Positions 33,182-42,430 of a stretch of DNA of 42,554 nt are shown here, one piece after another (position 1 is the stretch's first letter; each line of letters opens with the position of its first letter). The stretch covers positions 1 through 42,554 of the forward strand of contig NZ_CAMIBP010000024.1 of assembly GCF_946223165.1 (NCBI RefSeq). Direction: 5' to 3'. The stretch comes from an uncultured Corynebacterium sp. (GTDB lineage Bacteria; Actinomycetota; Actinomycetes; Mycobacteriales; Mycobacteriaceae). The notes below the pieces were generated by a model. That model was not told the DNA's origin. It worked only from the letters and a program-made list of their open reading frames with translations, and searched no databases. Made by a program: the position numbers and the translations under genes.

Positions 33182-35041
33182 ATGGATTTGAAGGCCGCAA
33201 TCGGCAAGTTCTTCAACGCGAAGGGAGAGATCATCCTGCCCCCGCAGCTCACGCTCGCCGGGCTGGCAGAAATGCTCTACCAGATGGACGCCAACACGGG
33301 CGGCGACATGGACCGCCAGTGCCTTCGATACTGGGACTTCTCCGGTTCCCGCGAGGGGACGACCGTGGACTACTCCCGCACCGAGGTCAACACGCGCATC
33401 AAAGTCGTCGCGGCTCGCCTCCAGCAGGTGGGCGGCATCGGCGACCGCGTCGCTATCCTGGCCGGTAACTCGCCGGAGTACATCTTCGGTTTCTTGGGCG
33501 CCCTGTACGCGGGCCTGACGCCCATCCCGCTCTACGATCCCAACGAGCCGGGTCACTCGGATCACCTCAACGCGGTCTTCGGCGACTCCAATCCGCCGTT
33601 CGTGCTCACCAACTCCACGTCGGCGCCGGCCGTGCGTCAGCACTTCTCCGACCGCCCGGCCGCGGAACGCCCGCGCATCCTCGTTGTTGACGCCCTGCCG
33701 GATTCCCTGGCGGACTCCTTCGTCAACCCGCTGGAGACGCCGGCTGGCAAGCAGATGGCTGCCAACTCGACGAAGTCCCCGCTCGACTACCCGGCATTCC
33801 TCCAGTACACCTCCGGTTCCACCCGCACCCCGGCGGGCGTGCTGCTCACCAACCGCTCCATCATGACTAACGTGCTGCAGATCTTCACCGCCCTGCAGCT
33901 CAAGCCGCCGATGCGCGTGACCTCGTGGCTCCCGCTCCACCACGACATGGGCATCATCCTGGCCACCTTCGTTACGATGCTCGGCCTCGAGCTGGAGATC
34001 ATGACCCCGCGCGACTTCGTCCAGCAGCCGTCCCGCTGGGTCAACCAGCTCAAGCGTCGCCCGGAGGATGACAACCTGGCGGCTACCTACACCGCCGTGC
34101 CCAACTTCGCGCTCGAGCTGGCTGCCCGCTATGGCGCCCCGGCCGAGGGGGAGGAGATCGACTTCTCCAACGTCGACGGCCTCATCATCGGCTCCGAGCC
34201 CGTCACCGAGGCCGCGGTCACCGCGTTCATGGACGTCTTTGAGAAGTACGGCATGCGCCGCGACGTGGTCCGCCCGTCGTACGGTATGGCGGAGGCCTCG
34301 CTCCTGGTGAGTACCCCGACCCCGGGCAACGAGATCCTGGTCAAGCACTTCGACCGCGAGGAGCTGGCCGCCGGCCGTGCTGTCGCGGGCGAGAAGTCCG
34401 AGAACACGGTGGCGTTTACCTCCAACGGCCGCACCATCCCGGCGCAGTTCCTCACCATCGTGGACCCGGAGACCCGCGCCGAGGTCGAAGACGCCCGCGT
34501 GGGCGAAATTTGGATCCACGGCGAGAACCGCGCCGCCGGCTACCTGGGTCGCGAGGATGAGACCGCCTCCACGTTCCGCAACACGCTGGGTGAGCGCCTC
34601 GCGGAGGGCTCCCGCGTGGAGGGCGCTCCGGATGATGACTGGTGGCTGGCCACGGGTGACCTAGGTGCCATCGTCGACGGTGAGCTCTACATCACCGGCC
34701 GCCTCAAGGACCTCATCGTCATCGCTGGTCGCAACCACTACCCGCAGGATATCGAGGGCACCGTCCAGGATGCCTCCACACAGGTCCGCCCGGATTCCGT
34801 AGCCGCTTTCTCCGTCGAGGGCGACAACACTGAGGGCCTCGTTATCCTTGCGGAGCGCGCCGACCAGGCAGATCCGGCCGACGATGACGCCGCCATCGCC
34901 GCCATCCGCGCCGCCGTGTCCAAGCACCACGGACTGACCCCGGAGGATATCCGCTTCATGGCTCCGCTGGAGATCCACCGCACCTCGTCGGGCAAGATCG
35001 CCCGCCGTCGCGCGAAGAGCCACTACGTGCAGTCGCGCTAG
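33182..35041 (+). CDS. fadD32: Long-chain fatty acyl-AMP ligase FadD32
   Basis: This 619-residue enzyme activates the meromycolic (in corynebacteria, ordinary long-chain) fatty acid as acyl-AMP and loads it on the N-terminal carrier domain of Pks13. The ATP motif YTSGSTRTPAG lies near residue 209; the core motif around YGMAEASL near 365 and the hinge/C-terminal GRLKDLIVIAGRN near 507 are present, and a Lys in SSGKIARR near the end is the catalytic lysine. The length fits the fatty acyl-AMP ligase subfamily. A GC-rich terminator separates it from pks13. Confidence 0.96.
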   Translation: MDLKAAIGKFFNAKGEIILPPQLTLAGLAEMLYQMDANTGGDMDRQCLRYWDFSGSREGTTVDYSRTEVNTRIKVVAARLQQVGGIGDRVAILAGNSPEYIFGFLGALYAGLTPIPLYDPNEPGHSDHLNAVFGDSNPPFVLTNSTSAPAVRQHFSDRPAAERPRILVVDALPDSLADSFVNPLETPAGKQMAANSTKSPLDYPAFLQYTSGSTRTPAGVLLTNRSIMTNVLQIFTALQLKPPMRVTSWLPLHHDMGIILATFVTMLGLELEIMTPRDFVQQPSRWVNQLKRRPEDDNLAATYTAVPNFALELAARYGAPAEGEEIDFSNVDGLIIGSEPVTEAAVTAFMDVFEKYGMRRDVVRPSYGMAEASLLVSTPTPGNEILVKHFDREELAAGRAVAGEKSENTVAFTSNGRTIPAQFLTIVDPETRAEVEDARVGEIWIHGENRAAGYLGREDETASTFRNTLGERLAEGSRVEGAPDDDWWLATGDLGAIVDGELYITGRLKDLIVIAGRNHYPQDIEGTVQDASTQVRPDSVAAFSVEGDNTEGLVILAERADQADPADDDAAIAAIRAAVSKHHGLTPEDIRFMAPLEIHRTSSGKIARRRAKSHYVQSR

Positions 35042-35052
35042 TGACCTGCGTA

Positions 35053-35085
35053 TTCGGCCCGCCCCAATGACGGTGGCGGGCCGAA
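35053..35085 (+). terminator. Terminator between fadD32 and pks13
   Basis: TTCGGCCCGCC (35053-35063) pairs with GGCGGGCCGAA (35075-35085). No clear T tract follows, so read-through into pks13 is possible. Confidence 0.7.
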
Positions 35086-35179
35086 AGCGTTCCTGCCGCG
35101 CGGTGCAAAATCGCATGTCGCATTAGCATCGGCCCCGTCACAATGAGACAATGGAGCGATACCCATCGCCGGGTGGCTC

Positions 35180-35194
35180 TTTGGGCTGCCCAAA
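35180..35194. promoter_or_regulatory. 15-bp perfect palindrome upstream of pks13
   Basis: TTTGGGC-T-GCCCAAA is a perfect dyad 37 bases before the pks13 ATG. It lies where an operator for a separate pks13 promoter would be expected. A -10 candidate, TACTCA (35204-35209), follows. Confidence 0.5.
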
Positions 35195-35231
35195 AACTTG
35201 AGATACTCACGCTAGAAAGATTGATCAGTTC

Positions 35232-38200
35232 ATGACCGTAGAAGAACTACGCGGATGGCTCCGCACCTGGGTCGCCACGACGACCGGCCTTGACGCGGAC
35301 GAGATCACTGACACTCTGCCCCTGGAGAGCTTCGGCCTGTCCTCGCGCGACGCCGTGGTTCTCTCCGGCGAGCTGGAAAACCTCCTGGGCACCCAGCTTG
35401 ATGCCACTGTGGCCTACGAGTACCCCACCATCCAGCTGCTCGCCGAGCGCCTTGTCAACGGCGCAGCCGGTCACGCGCAGCCCGCGGCGAGCGCGCCGCG
35501 CCAGCGCCCGGCGGCGGGGGAGAACCCCGACATCGCCGTCATCGGCATGGCCGGCCGCTTCCCGGGCGCCGCGACCGTCGCGGAGTTCTGGCAGATGCTC
35601 ATGGATAACCGCGCCGGCACGGGCGCGCTGCCGGAGGACCGCTGGACGGAGTACGCCTCCGATCCGGTCATGAGCGCGCGCATCGCGCAGGAATCCACCG
35701 CGGGCGGCTACCTCGAGGACATCGCGTCCTTTGACCCGGAGTTCTTCGGCCTGTCTCCTCTCGAGGCCACGAACATGGACCCGCAACAGCGCATCATGCT
35801 CGAGCTCGCGTGGGAAGCCCTCGAGGACGCCGGGGTGCCCGCCAACGAGCTGCGCGGCTCCTCCACCGGCGTCTACGTCGGTTCTACGAATAATGACTAC
35901 GGCATGATCCTCGCCGGCGATCCGGCGGAGATGCACCCGTACGCGCTCACCGGCGTGTCCTCCGCGGTCATCCCGAACCGCATCTCCTACGCCCTCGATC
36001 TGCGCGGGCCGTCGATCTCTGTGGACACCGCGTGCTCCTCGTCGCTCGTCGCGGTCCACCAGGCCGTGCGTGACCTGCGCACCGGTGCTGCCGATGCCGC
36101 CCTGGCCGGCGGCGTCAACATCCTCGCCGCCCCGCACGCCTCCGTCGGCTTTAGCGAGCTGGGCATCATCTCGCCCACCGGCAACATCCACGCGTTCTCG
36201 GACGACGCCGATGGCATCGTCCGCTCTGACGCCGCTGGCCTGCTCGTCCTCAAGCGCCTGGCCGACGCCGAGGCCGACGGCGACACCATCTACGCCGTTA
36301 TCAAAGGTTCCGCCGTCAACTCGGACGGTAAGTCCAACGGCTTGACCGCCCCGAACCCGGAGGCGCAGGTCGACGTCCTCGAGCGCGCCTACGCCGACGC
36401 CGGCGTGGCTCCCACCGACGTGGACTACGTCGAGGCGCACGGCACCGGCACCATCCTGGGCGATCCGATCGAGGCCACCGCCCTGGGCCGCGTGCTCGGC
36501 CCCGGCCGTGACGGCGCCCGCCCAACGCTGCTGGGCTCCGCGAAGACCAACATCGGCCACTCCGAGGCGGCCGCAGGCGTCGTGGGCCTCATCAAGGTCA
36601 TCGAGGGCATGCGCCACGGCTTCATCCCAGCCACCATCAATTACGCCGGCCCGAACCGCTACATCGACTTCGACGCCGAGCACCTCGAGGTGGTCCAGGA
36701 CGCCCGCGAGTGGCCCGAGTATTCCGGCCGCAAGGTCGCCGGTGTCTCCGGCTTCGGCTTCGGCGGCACCAACGCGCACGTCATTCTCACCGACTACCGC
36801 CCGGACCTTGACGGGGCCACCGCCCAGCGCGCCCCGCAGGTCCGCATGGAGCCCTACACCGTCACCGATTCTTCAGGGGCCACCGAGGACAAGATCCCGC
36901 CGGTGTCCCTCCCGGTCTCCGGCCTGCTGCCGTCGCGTCGCGCCGCCGCCGCGGCCCAGCTCGCGGACGTCCTCGAGGCGGAGCACCCGGATCTGCACGC
37001 CGTCGCCCGCACGCTGGCCGGCCGCAACCACGGCCGCTCCCGCGCCGTCGTCACCGCCTCCACGGAAGAGGATGCCATCAAGCGCCTGCGCCAGGTCGCC
37101 GACGGCAAGGTCTCCATCGGCATCGCTGCGGCGGACTCGCCGTCCGTGCAGGGCCCCGTCTTTGTGTATTCGGGCTTCGGTTCCCAGCACCGCAAGATGA
37201 TCAAGGACTTCCTCACCGTGTCCCCGGCGTTTAAGGAGCGCATGGAGGAGCTGGACAAGATCGTAGACTTCGAGTCCGGCTGGTCCATCCTCGACATCGT
37301 CGCCGATGACGAGCAGACGTACAACACCGAGACCGGCCAGGTGGCCGTCACCGCCATCCAGATCGCGCTGACGGACCTGCTCGCTTCCTTCGGCGTGCGC
37401 CCGGCCGCCGTAATGGGCATGTCCATGGGCGAAATCGCCGCCGCCTACGCCTCCGGCGGCATCACCGCCGAGGACGCCATGACCATCGCCTGCCACCGTG
37501 CCCGTCTCATGGGCGAGGGCGAGGCCACCCTCACGGAGGAGACCCAGGGCGCCATGGCCGTCGTGGAGCTGTCCGCCGAGGAGATTTTTGCCCTCGACTC
37601 CGGCATCGAGCCGGCCGTATACGCCGGCCCCGGCATGAACACCGTCGGTGGCCCGCGCCAGCAGGTCCTCGACTTGGTGGATCGCCTCACCGCGGAGGGC
37701 AAGTTCGCCCGCGCGCTCAACGTCAAGGGCGCCGGCCACACCTCCGCCGTTGAGCCCCTCCTGGGCGAGCTTGCCGCCGAGATTTCCGGCATCACCGCCC
37801 GCCCGCTGCACACGACGCTGTTCACCTCCGTGGACAAGGGCGTCATCTACCGCCCCGGCGCCACGGTCCACGACTCCGACTACTGGCTGCGCATGACCCG
37901 CCACGCCGTCTACTTCCAAGACGCCACTGAGCAGGCCCTGGCCCACGGCCACAACCAGCTGGTCGAGATCTCGCCCAACCCCGTCGCGCTCATGGGCATG
38001 ATGAACACCGCGTTCGCCGTCGGCAAGCCCGACACGCAGCTGCTGTTCACCCTCAAGCGCAAGGTAGACGAGACCGAGTCCCTGCTCGACCTGCTGGCCA
38101 AGCTCTACGCCGCCGGCGCGCCCGTGGACTACACCGCGGTCTTCGGCTCCGGCCCGCACGCCGCCCTCCCGCACACCGCGTTCAAGCGCCAGCACCTGTG

Positions 38201-40037
38201 GACCAACGCCCGCCCGTCCGCCGGCATCGCCGGCCTGCCGGGCGCCCGCGTCAACCTGCCCGGCGGACAGGTGGCCTTCTCCACCAACGCGGACCAGGCC
38301 CCGTCGGCGCTCGCCATCCTCGAGGCCGCCGCCGATGCCGTCCAGCCCGGCGCCTCCATCGCCGCCTCCGAGGAGCACGCCACCCTGCCGCCGTCCGGTG
38401 AGGTCACCGTCACCGTCGACCGCTCCCTGGGCGGCCTGTCGCTGCACGTCTACCTCGTGGAGACCGGCGTTCTGCTCGCCGAGGGTTTTGCCTCGACGCT
38501 CGTTAACGCCGCACCGGCCGCCACGCCAACCACCGCTCCGGCCACCACCCCGTCGCCGGCCGGTTTCACCGACCTGGACGAGGACATCGAGGCCATCCGC
38601 TGGGATCCGGCCACCGAGACCGTTGAGGAGCACCTGGCGCTCATCGTGTCCGAGTCCATGGGCTACGACGTCTCCGACCTCCCGCGCGAGCTCCCGCTCA
38701 TCGATCTGGGCCTCGACTCGCTCATGGGCATGCGTATCAAGAATCGCGTCGAGAACGACTTCCAGATCCCGCCCATCCCGGTCCAGTCCCTGCGCGACGC
38801 CTCGCTGGCCGACGTCATCGCCATGGTCGAGGAGGCCGTCGCGTCCGGCGCCGCGCCTGCCGACGGCGCTGTCACCGAGGCCGCCGCGGAGTCGGCCGCA
38901 ACCCCTGCGGACGCGGCGGATAAGACGGCATCGGCAAGCGAGGGCGGCGAAGGTGTCGGCGTCGCGCCGCGCGACGCCTCCGAGCGCATGGTCTTCGGCA
39001 CCTGGGCCACCTTTGTGGGCAAGGCCGCCGCGGGCGTGACCTCGCCGCTGCCCGAGATCTCCGACGACACTGCCGCCCAGATCGCCGAGCGTCTCACCGA
39101 GCGCGCCGGCATCGAGGTGAGCGCCGCGCAGGTCAAAGACGCCGAGACCCTCGAGCCGCTCGCCGACCTCGTGCGCGAGGGCCTCGAGACCGAGGTCGAG
39201 GGCAACATCCGCGTCCTGCGGGAGGCCGACGGCCCCGCCGTGTTCATGTTCCACCCCGCCGGCGGCACCACCGTGGTCTACCAGCCGCTCACCCGCCGCC
39301 TGCCCGACGACGTCGCCGTTTACGGAGTCGAGCGCATCGAAGGCTCCTTGTCCGAGCGTGCCGCCACCTACATCGATGACATCATCACGTACGCCCGCGG
39401 CCGCAAGGTCGTCCTCGGCGGCTGGTCCTTCGGCGGAGCCCTGGCCTACGAGGTCGCCTACCAATTGGGCCAGCGTGACGACGCCCCCGAGGTTGCGTTC
39501 ATCGCGCTGCTCGACACCACGCAGCCTTCGCACCCGGCGCCCGACACTCTCGAGGAGACCAAGGCACGCTGGGGTCGCTATGCCGACTTCGCTAAGAAGA
39601 CCTACGGCATTGACATCCCGGTGCCCTACGACATGCTCGAGACCCTCGGCGAGGACGCCATGATGACCATGCTCGCGGAGTTCCTGTCCACCACCGACGC
39701 CTCCGAGCACGGGCTGGCCGCCGGCGTCCTCGAGCACCAGCGGGCCTCCTTCGTGGACAACCAAATTCTCAACCGTCTCGACATGCAGCGCTGGGCCGAC
39801 GTCCGCGTCCCGGTCCTGCTGTTCCGCTCCGAGCGCATGCACGACGGCGCCATCGAGCTCGAGCCGGCCTACGCTGAGATTGATCCCGACGGCGGCTGGG
39901 GCGTTATCGTGGAAGACCTAGAGATTGTGCAGCTGCAGGGCGACCACCTGGCCGTCCCGGATGAACCCGTCATCGGCGTCGTGGCCAAGCACATCAACCT
40001 ATGGATCGAGGAGAAGATTCGTGTCAACAACGGCTGA
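35232..40037 (+). CDS. pks13: Polyketide synthase Pks13, mycolate condensing enzyme
   Basis: This 1601-residue modular enzyme performs the Claisen-type condensation that makes the alpha-alkyl beta-ketoester precursor of mycolate. Domains in order: N-terminal carrier (about 1-80, attachment Ser38 in FGLSSRD), ketosynthase (about 98-525, Cys269 in DTACSSSL, His404 in HGTGT, His444 in NIGHSE), acyltransferase (about 640-940, Ser732 in GMSMGE), C-terminal carrier (about 1115-1200, Ser1163 in LGLDSL), an Ala-rich linker, and thioesterase (about 1320-1600, Ser1399 in GWSFGG). All active residues are present. FadD32 loads the first carrier, while AccD4 supplies the carboxylated extender for the acyltransferase. 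The ribosome-binding site is weak (GAAAG well upstream of the ATG). Its stop lies inside the start of accD4. Confidence 0.97.
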   Translation: MTVEELRGWLRTWVATTTGLDADEITDTLPLESFGLSSRDAVVLSGELENLLGTQLDATVAYEYPTIQLLAERLVNGAAGHAQPAASAPRQRPAAGENPDIAVIGMAGRFPGAATVAEFWQMLMDNRAGTGALPEDRWTEYASDPVMSARIAQESTAGGYLEDIASFDPEFFGLSPLEATNMDPQQRIMLELAWEALEDAGVPANELRGSSTGVYVGSTNNDYGMILAGDPAEMHPYALTGVSSAVIPNRISYALDLRGPSISVDTACSSSLVAVHQAVRDLRTGAADAALAGGVNILAAPHASVGFSELGIISPTGNIHAFSDDADGIVRSDAAGLLVLKRLADAEADGDTIYAVIKGSAVNSDGKSNGLTAPNPEAQVDVLERAYADAGVAPTDVDYVEAHGTGTILGDPIEATALGRVLGPGRDGARPTLLGSAKTNIGHSEAAAGVVGLIKVIEGMRHGFIPATINYAGPNRYIDFDAEHLEVVQDAREWPEYSGRKVAGVSGFGFGGTNAHVILTDYRPDLDGATAQRAPQVRMEPYTVTDSSGATEDKIPPVSLPVSGLLPSRRAAAAAQLADVLEAEHPDLHAVARTLAGRNHGRSRAVVTASTEEDAIKRLRQVADGKVSIGIAAADSPSVQGPVFVYSGFGSQHRKMIKDFLTVSPAFKERMEELDKIVDFESGWSILDIVADDEQTYNTETGQVAVTAIQIALTDLLASFGVRPAAVMGMSMGEIAAAYASGGITAEDAMTIACHRARLMGEGEATLTEETQGAMAVVELSAEEIFALDSGIEPAVYAGPGMNTVGGPRQQVLDLVDRLTAEGKFARALNVKGAGHTSAVEPLLGELAAEISGITARPLHTTLFTSVDKGVIYRPGATVHDSDYWLRMTRHAVYFQDATEQALAHGHNQLVEISPNPVALMGMMNTAFAVGKPDTQLLFTLKRKVDETESLLDLLAKLYAAGAPVDYTAVFGSGPHAALPHTAFKRQHLWTNARPSAGIAGLPGARVNLPGGQVAFSTNADQAPSALAILEAAADAVQPGASIAASEEHATLPPSGEVTVTVDRSLGGLSLHVYLVETGVLLAEGFASTLVNAAPAATPTTAPATTPSPAGFTDLDEDIEAIRWDPATETVEEHLALIVSESMGYDVSDLPRELPLIDLGLDSLMGMRIKNRVENDFQIPPIPVQSLRDASLADVIAMVEEAVASGAAPADGAVTEAAAESAATPADAADKTASASEGGEGVGVAPRDASERMVFGTWATFVGKAAAGVTSPLPEISDDTAAQIAERLTERAGIEVSAAQVKDAETLEPLADLVREGLETEVEGNIRVLREADGPAVFMFHPAGGTTVVYQPLTRRLPDDVAVYGVERIEGSLSERAATYIDDIITYARGRKVVLGGWSFGGALAYEVAYQLGQRDDAPEVAFIALLDTTQPSHPAPDTLEETKARWGRYADFAKKTYGIDIPVPYDMLETLGEDAMMTMLAEFLSTTDASEHGLAAGVLEHQRASFVDNQILNRLDMQRWADVRVPVLLFRSERMHDGAIELEPAYAEIDPDGGWGVIVEDLEIVQLQGDHLAVPDEPVIGVVAKHINLWIEEKIRVNNG

Positions 40038-41565
40038 GAAGCTTGCGGACCTGCGCGAACGCCTGGAGACCGCCAAGGACCCGGGCTCTGAGCGCTCCCG
40101 CGCCAAGCGTGACGAAGCCGGCCGCACCACCCCGCGCCAGCGCATCAACGCGCTGCTCGACGAGGGCTCCTTCGTCGAGGTCGGTGCCCTAGGCAAGACA
40201 CCGGGCGACCCGGACGCCATCTATTCCGACGGCGTCGTCACCGGATACGGCCGCATCTCCGGCCGCCCCGTGTGCATCTACGCCCACGACAAGACTGTGT
40301 ACGGCGGTTCCGTCGGCGTCACCTTCGGCAAGAAGGTCACCGAGGTCATGGACATGGCCATCAAGATCGGCTGCCCCGTCATCGGCATCCAGGACTCCGG
40401 CGGCGCCCGCATCCAGGACGCCGTGACGTCCCTGGCCATGTACTCCGAGATCGCCCGCCGCCAGCTCCCGCTGTCCGGCCGCAGCCCGCAGATCTCCATC
40501 ATGATGGGCAAGTCCGCCGGTGGCGCCGTCTACGCGCCTGTGACCACTGACTTCGTCATCGCCGTCGACGGCGAGGCCGAAATGTACGTCACCGGCCCCA
40601 ACGTCATCCGCGAGGTCACCGGTGAGGACATCACCTCCGCCGAGCTGGGATCTGCCCGCCAGCAGGAGCTTAACGGCAACGTCTCCGCCGTCGTCCCCTC
40701 CGAGGACGACGCCTTCGATTTGGTCCGCGAGCTGCTCGACCACTTGCCGTCCACGTGCTTTGACGAGTCCCCAGTCTTCCCGGCGCCCGCCGACGATGAG
40801 CTGGACGACACCGAGCTCGACAGCTTCATGCCCGACGACACGAATGCCGGCTACGACATGCTGGACCTCCTGCCGCTGCTCACCGACGATGGCGAGCTCA
40901 TCGAGCTGCAGGAGAACTTCGCGCCCAACATGATCACCGCGTTAGGCCGGATCGACGGCAAGGCCGTCGGCTTTGTGGCGAACAACCCCATGCACAACGC
41001 CGGCTGCATCGATGCCGACGCCGCCGACAAGGGCGCCCGCTTCATCCGCATCTGCGACGCCTACAATGTGCCCCTGGTCTACGTGGTCGACACCCCCGGC
41101 TACCTGCCCGGTGTCGAGCAGGAGAAGGTGGGCCTCATCCACCGCGGCGCCAAGTTCGCCTTCGCGCTCGTGGAGGCCACCGTGCCGAAGGTCTCGCTCA
41201 TCGTCCGCAAGGCCTACGGCGGCGCCTATGCCGTCATGGGTTCCAAGAACCTCACCGGCGACATCAACCTGGCGTGGCCTACTGCGCAGATCGCCGTCAT
41301 GGGCTCCGCCGCCGCCGTTGTTATGATCGCCGGCAAGCAGCTGGCTGCCGCCGAGACCCCCGAGCAGCGCGCCATGACCAAGAAGATGTTCATGGACTTC
41401 TACGACGAGACCATGACCGCGCCGTACGTCGCCGCCGAACGCGGCTACCTCGACGCCATGGTCAAGCCCTCCGAATCCCGCCTGGCCCTGCGCCGCGCCC
41501 TGCGCCAGCTGGAGGGCAAGCAGGCGTCCGATTTGCCGAAGAAGCACACGATCGCTCCAATGTAG
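40021..41565 (+). CDS. accD4: Acyl-CoA carboxylase beta subunit AccD4
   Basis: This 514-residue carboxyltransferase, with AccA3 and other subunits encoded elsewhere, carboxylates the long-chain acyl-CoA that Pks13 uses as extender. Carboxyltransferase motifs include GGSVGVTFGKKV, DSGGARIQD, MGKSAGGAVYAP and GARFIRICDAYNVPLVYVVDTPGYLPG, the last in several shorter conserved steps. I chose the GTG at 40021 because GAGGAGAAG lies directly before it; the frame is open further upstream inside pks13. It overlaps pks13 by 17 bases, so the two are translationally coupled. A 28-codon peptide gene follows. Confidence 0.96.
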   Translation: MSTTAEKLADLRERLETAKDPGSERSRAKRDEAGRTTPRQRINALLDEGSFVEVGALGKTPGDPDAIYSDGVVTGYGRISGRPVCIYAHDKTVYGGSVGVTFGKKVTEVMDMAIKIGCPVIGIQDSGGARIQDAVTSLAMYSEIARRQLPLSGRSPQISIMMGKSAGGAVYAPVTTDFVIAVDGEAEMYVTGPNVIREVTGEDITSAELGSARQQELNGNVSAVVPSEDDAFDLVRELLDHLPSTCFDESPVFPAPADDELDDTELDSFMPDDTNAGYDMLDLLPLLTDDGELIELQENFAPNMITALGRIDGKAVGFVANNPMHNAGCIDADAADKGARFIRICDAYNVPLVYVVDTPGYLPGVEQEKVGLIHRGAKFAFALVEATVPKVSLIVRKAYGGAYAVMGSKNLTGDINLAWPTAQIAVMGSAAAVVMIAGKQLAAAETPEQRAMTKKMFMDFYDETMTAPYVAAERGYLDAMVKPSESRLALRRALRQLEGKQASDLPKKHTIAPM

Positions 41566-41602
41566 TAGGGTAGGTCGTCTAATCAACGAAAGGAGGCTGC
41601 CC

Positions 41603-41689
41603 GTGCTGAGCAGCGTACTGGACCTGAGCGGTGATCTTCTGAATTACCCGATCATGCTGATTCTGCAGCTGATTTCCCTGCTGAAGTAA
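41603..41689 (+). CDS. 28-residue hydrophobic peptide after accD4
   Basis: GTG 41603 to TAA 41689 encodes 28 residues, MLSSVLDLSGDLLNYPIM followed by a Leu/Ile-rich helix ending LLK. A strong AAAGGAGG site lies about seven bases before the GTG, better than that of many long genes here. A perfect 40-bp hairpin follows the stop. The peptide is amphipathic and Ser-containing, without a signal sequence, as are the tiny pore-forming and mycoloylated peptides of corynebacteria. I do not recognise it; it may be an envelope peptide, a membrane regulator of the mycolate enzymes, or an attenuating leader. Confidence 0.6.
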   Translation: MLSSVLDLSGDLLNYPIMLILQLISLLK

Positions 41690-41700
41690 GAACTTCGGTA

Positions 41701-41740
41701 ACACAAGAGCGCCCCGGATTTTTCCGGGGCGCTCTTGTGT
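41701..41740. terminator. Perfect 40-bp hairpin after the accD4 transcript
   Basis: ACACAAGAGCGCCCCGGA (41701-41718) pairs at all 18 positions with its inverse at 41723-41740 around a TTTT loop. It ends the fadD32-pks13-accD4-peptide region. No T tract follows on the plus strand, so its role as a simple terminator is not certain. Confidence 0.8.
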
Positions 41741-41769
41741 CTGTGCCGCCGTGCGTTAGCGTAGAAACC

Positions 41770-42378
41770 ATGGAACTGTCTACCGCCCTGGGTCTGTCGA
41801 CGTCGGCCGGCCTCAACGCCTACATCCCGCTGCTGGCCTACGGGCTCGTCGCACGCTTTACCGACTGGGTGACCCTGCCGCAGGGGTTTGAGTGGTTGGC
41901 GAACCCAGTGCTCTTGGCCATCATCGCCGTGTTGTTGGTCATCGAGCTTGTCGCGGACAAGGTGCCCGCCATTGACTCCGTCAATGACATTATTCAGACC
42001 ATGGTCCGCCCGACCTCCGGCGGCCTCATGTTCGCCTCTGCATTCGGAGATCAGACCGTCAACGGCTCCAGCGCTTGGTCCGAGCCGAAGACGTGGGGCA
42101 TGCTGGCGCTCGGTTGTGCCATCGCTTTAGCCATGCACCTGTTCAAGACCTCCGCGCGTCCCGTGGTCAACACGACAACCGTGGGCGTGGGCGCGCCCGT
42201 GGTGTCCACGGCGGAGGACGTCGTGGCTGCGGGCCTGACGGCGAGTGCCATCTTCGCGCCGGTGCTCGTGGTGGTGATTTTGGCGGCGGTTCTCGCCCCG
42301 GCTGTGTGGCTGGTGGTCCGGTTGCGCAGGCGCTTTGCTGCCGATGCCGCCCCGCGGGCCAGAGCTACCGAGCTGTAG
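41770..42378 (+). CDS. DUF4126 membrane protein
   Basis: This 202-residue integral membrane protein begins MELSTALGLSTSAGLNAYIPLLAYGL, written here in two blocks MELSTALGLSTSAG and LNAYIPLLAYGL, the signature of DUF4126. About five membrane helices follow; the conserved VIELVADKVPAIDSVND and GLMFASAFGD segments are present. The C-terminus is basic (RLRRRF). Its function is unknown in general. I chose the ATG at 41770: TAGCGT (41757-41762) ends seven bases before it and no Shine-Dalgarno site is present, so a leaderless mRNA is likely. Length is normal for the family. Confidence 0.85.
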   Translation: MELSTALGLSTSAGLNAYIPLLAYGLVARFTDWVTLPQGFEWLANPVLLAIIAVLLVIELVADKVPAIDSVNDIIQTMVRPTSGGLMFASAFGDQTVNGSSAWSEPKTWGMLALGCAIALAMHLFKTSARPVVNTTTVGVGAPVVSTAEDVVAAGLTASAIFAPVLVVVILAAVLAPAVWLVVRLRRRFAADAAPRARATEL

Positions 42379-42391
42379 GCATGCCGGAGTG

Positions 42392-42417
42392 GCCGCCCTG
42401 CGGGGCGGCTAGCTTTT
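42392..42417. terminator. Terminator after the DUF4126 gene
   Basis: GCCGCCC (42392-42398) pairs with GGGCGGC (42403-42409) around a four-base loop, followed by TAGCTTTTTG. It lies between convergent genes. Confidence 0.8.
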
Positions 42418-42430
42418 TGTGTCGGCGCCG

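Noticed and set aside
36873..39842. 989-codon minus-strand open frame inside pks13
   Set aside because: It is the antisense of a GC-rich gene with intact catalytic residues. The product is low-complexity Gly/Val/Asp/His-rich, typical of accidental open frames.
39925..40020. Earlier start for accD4 within pks13
   Set aside because: The extra residues are out-of-frame pks13 coding sequence; GAGGAGAAG directly before the GTG at 40021 decides the start.
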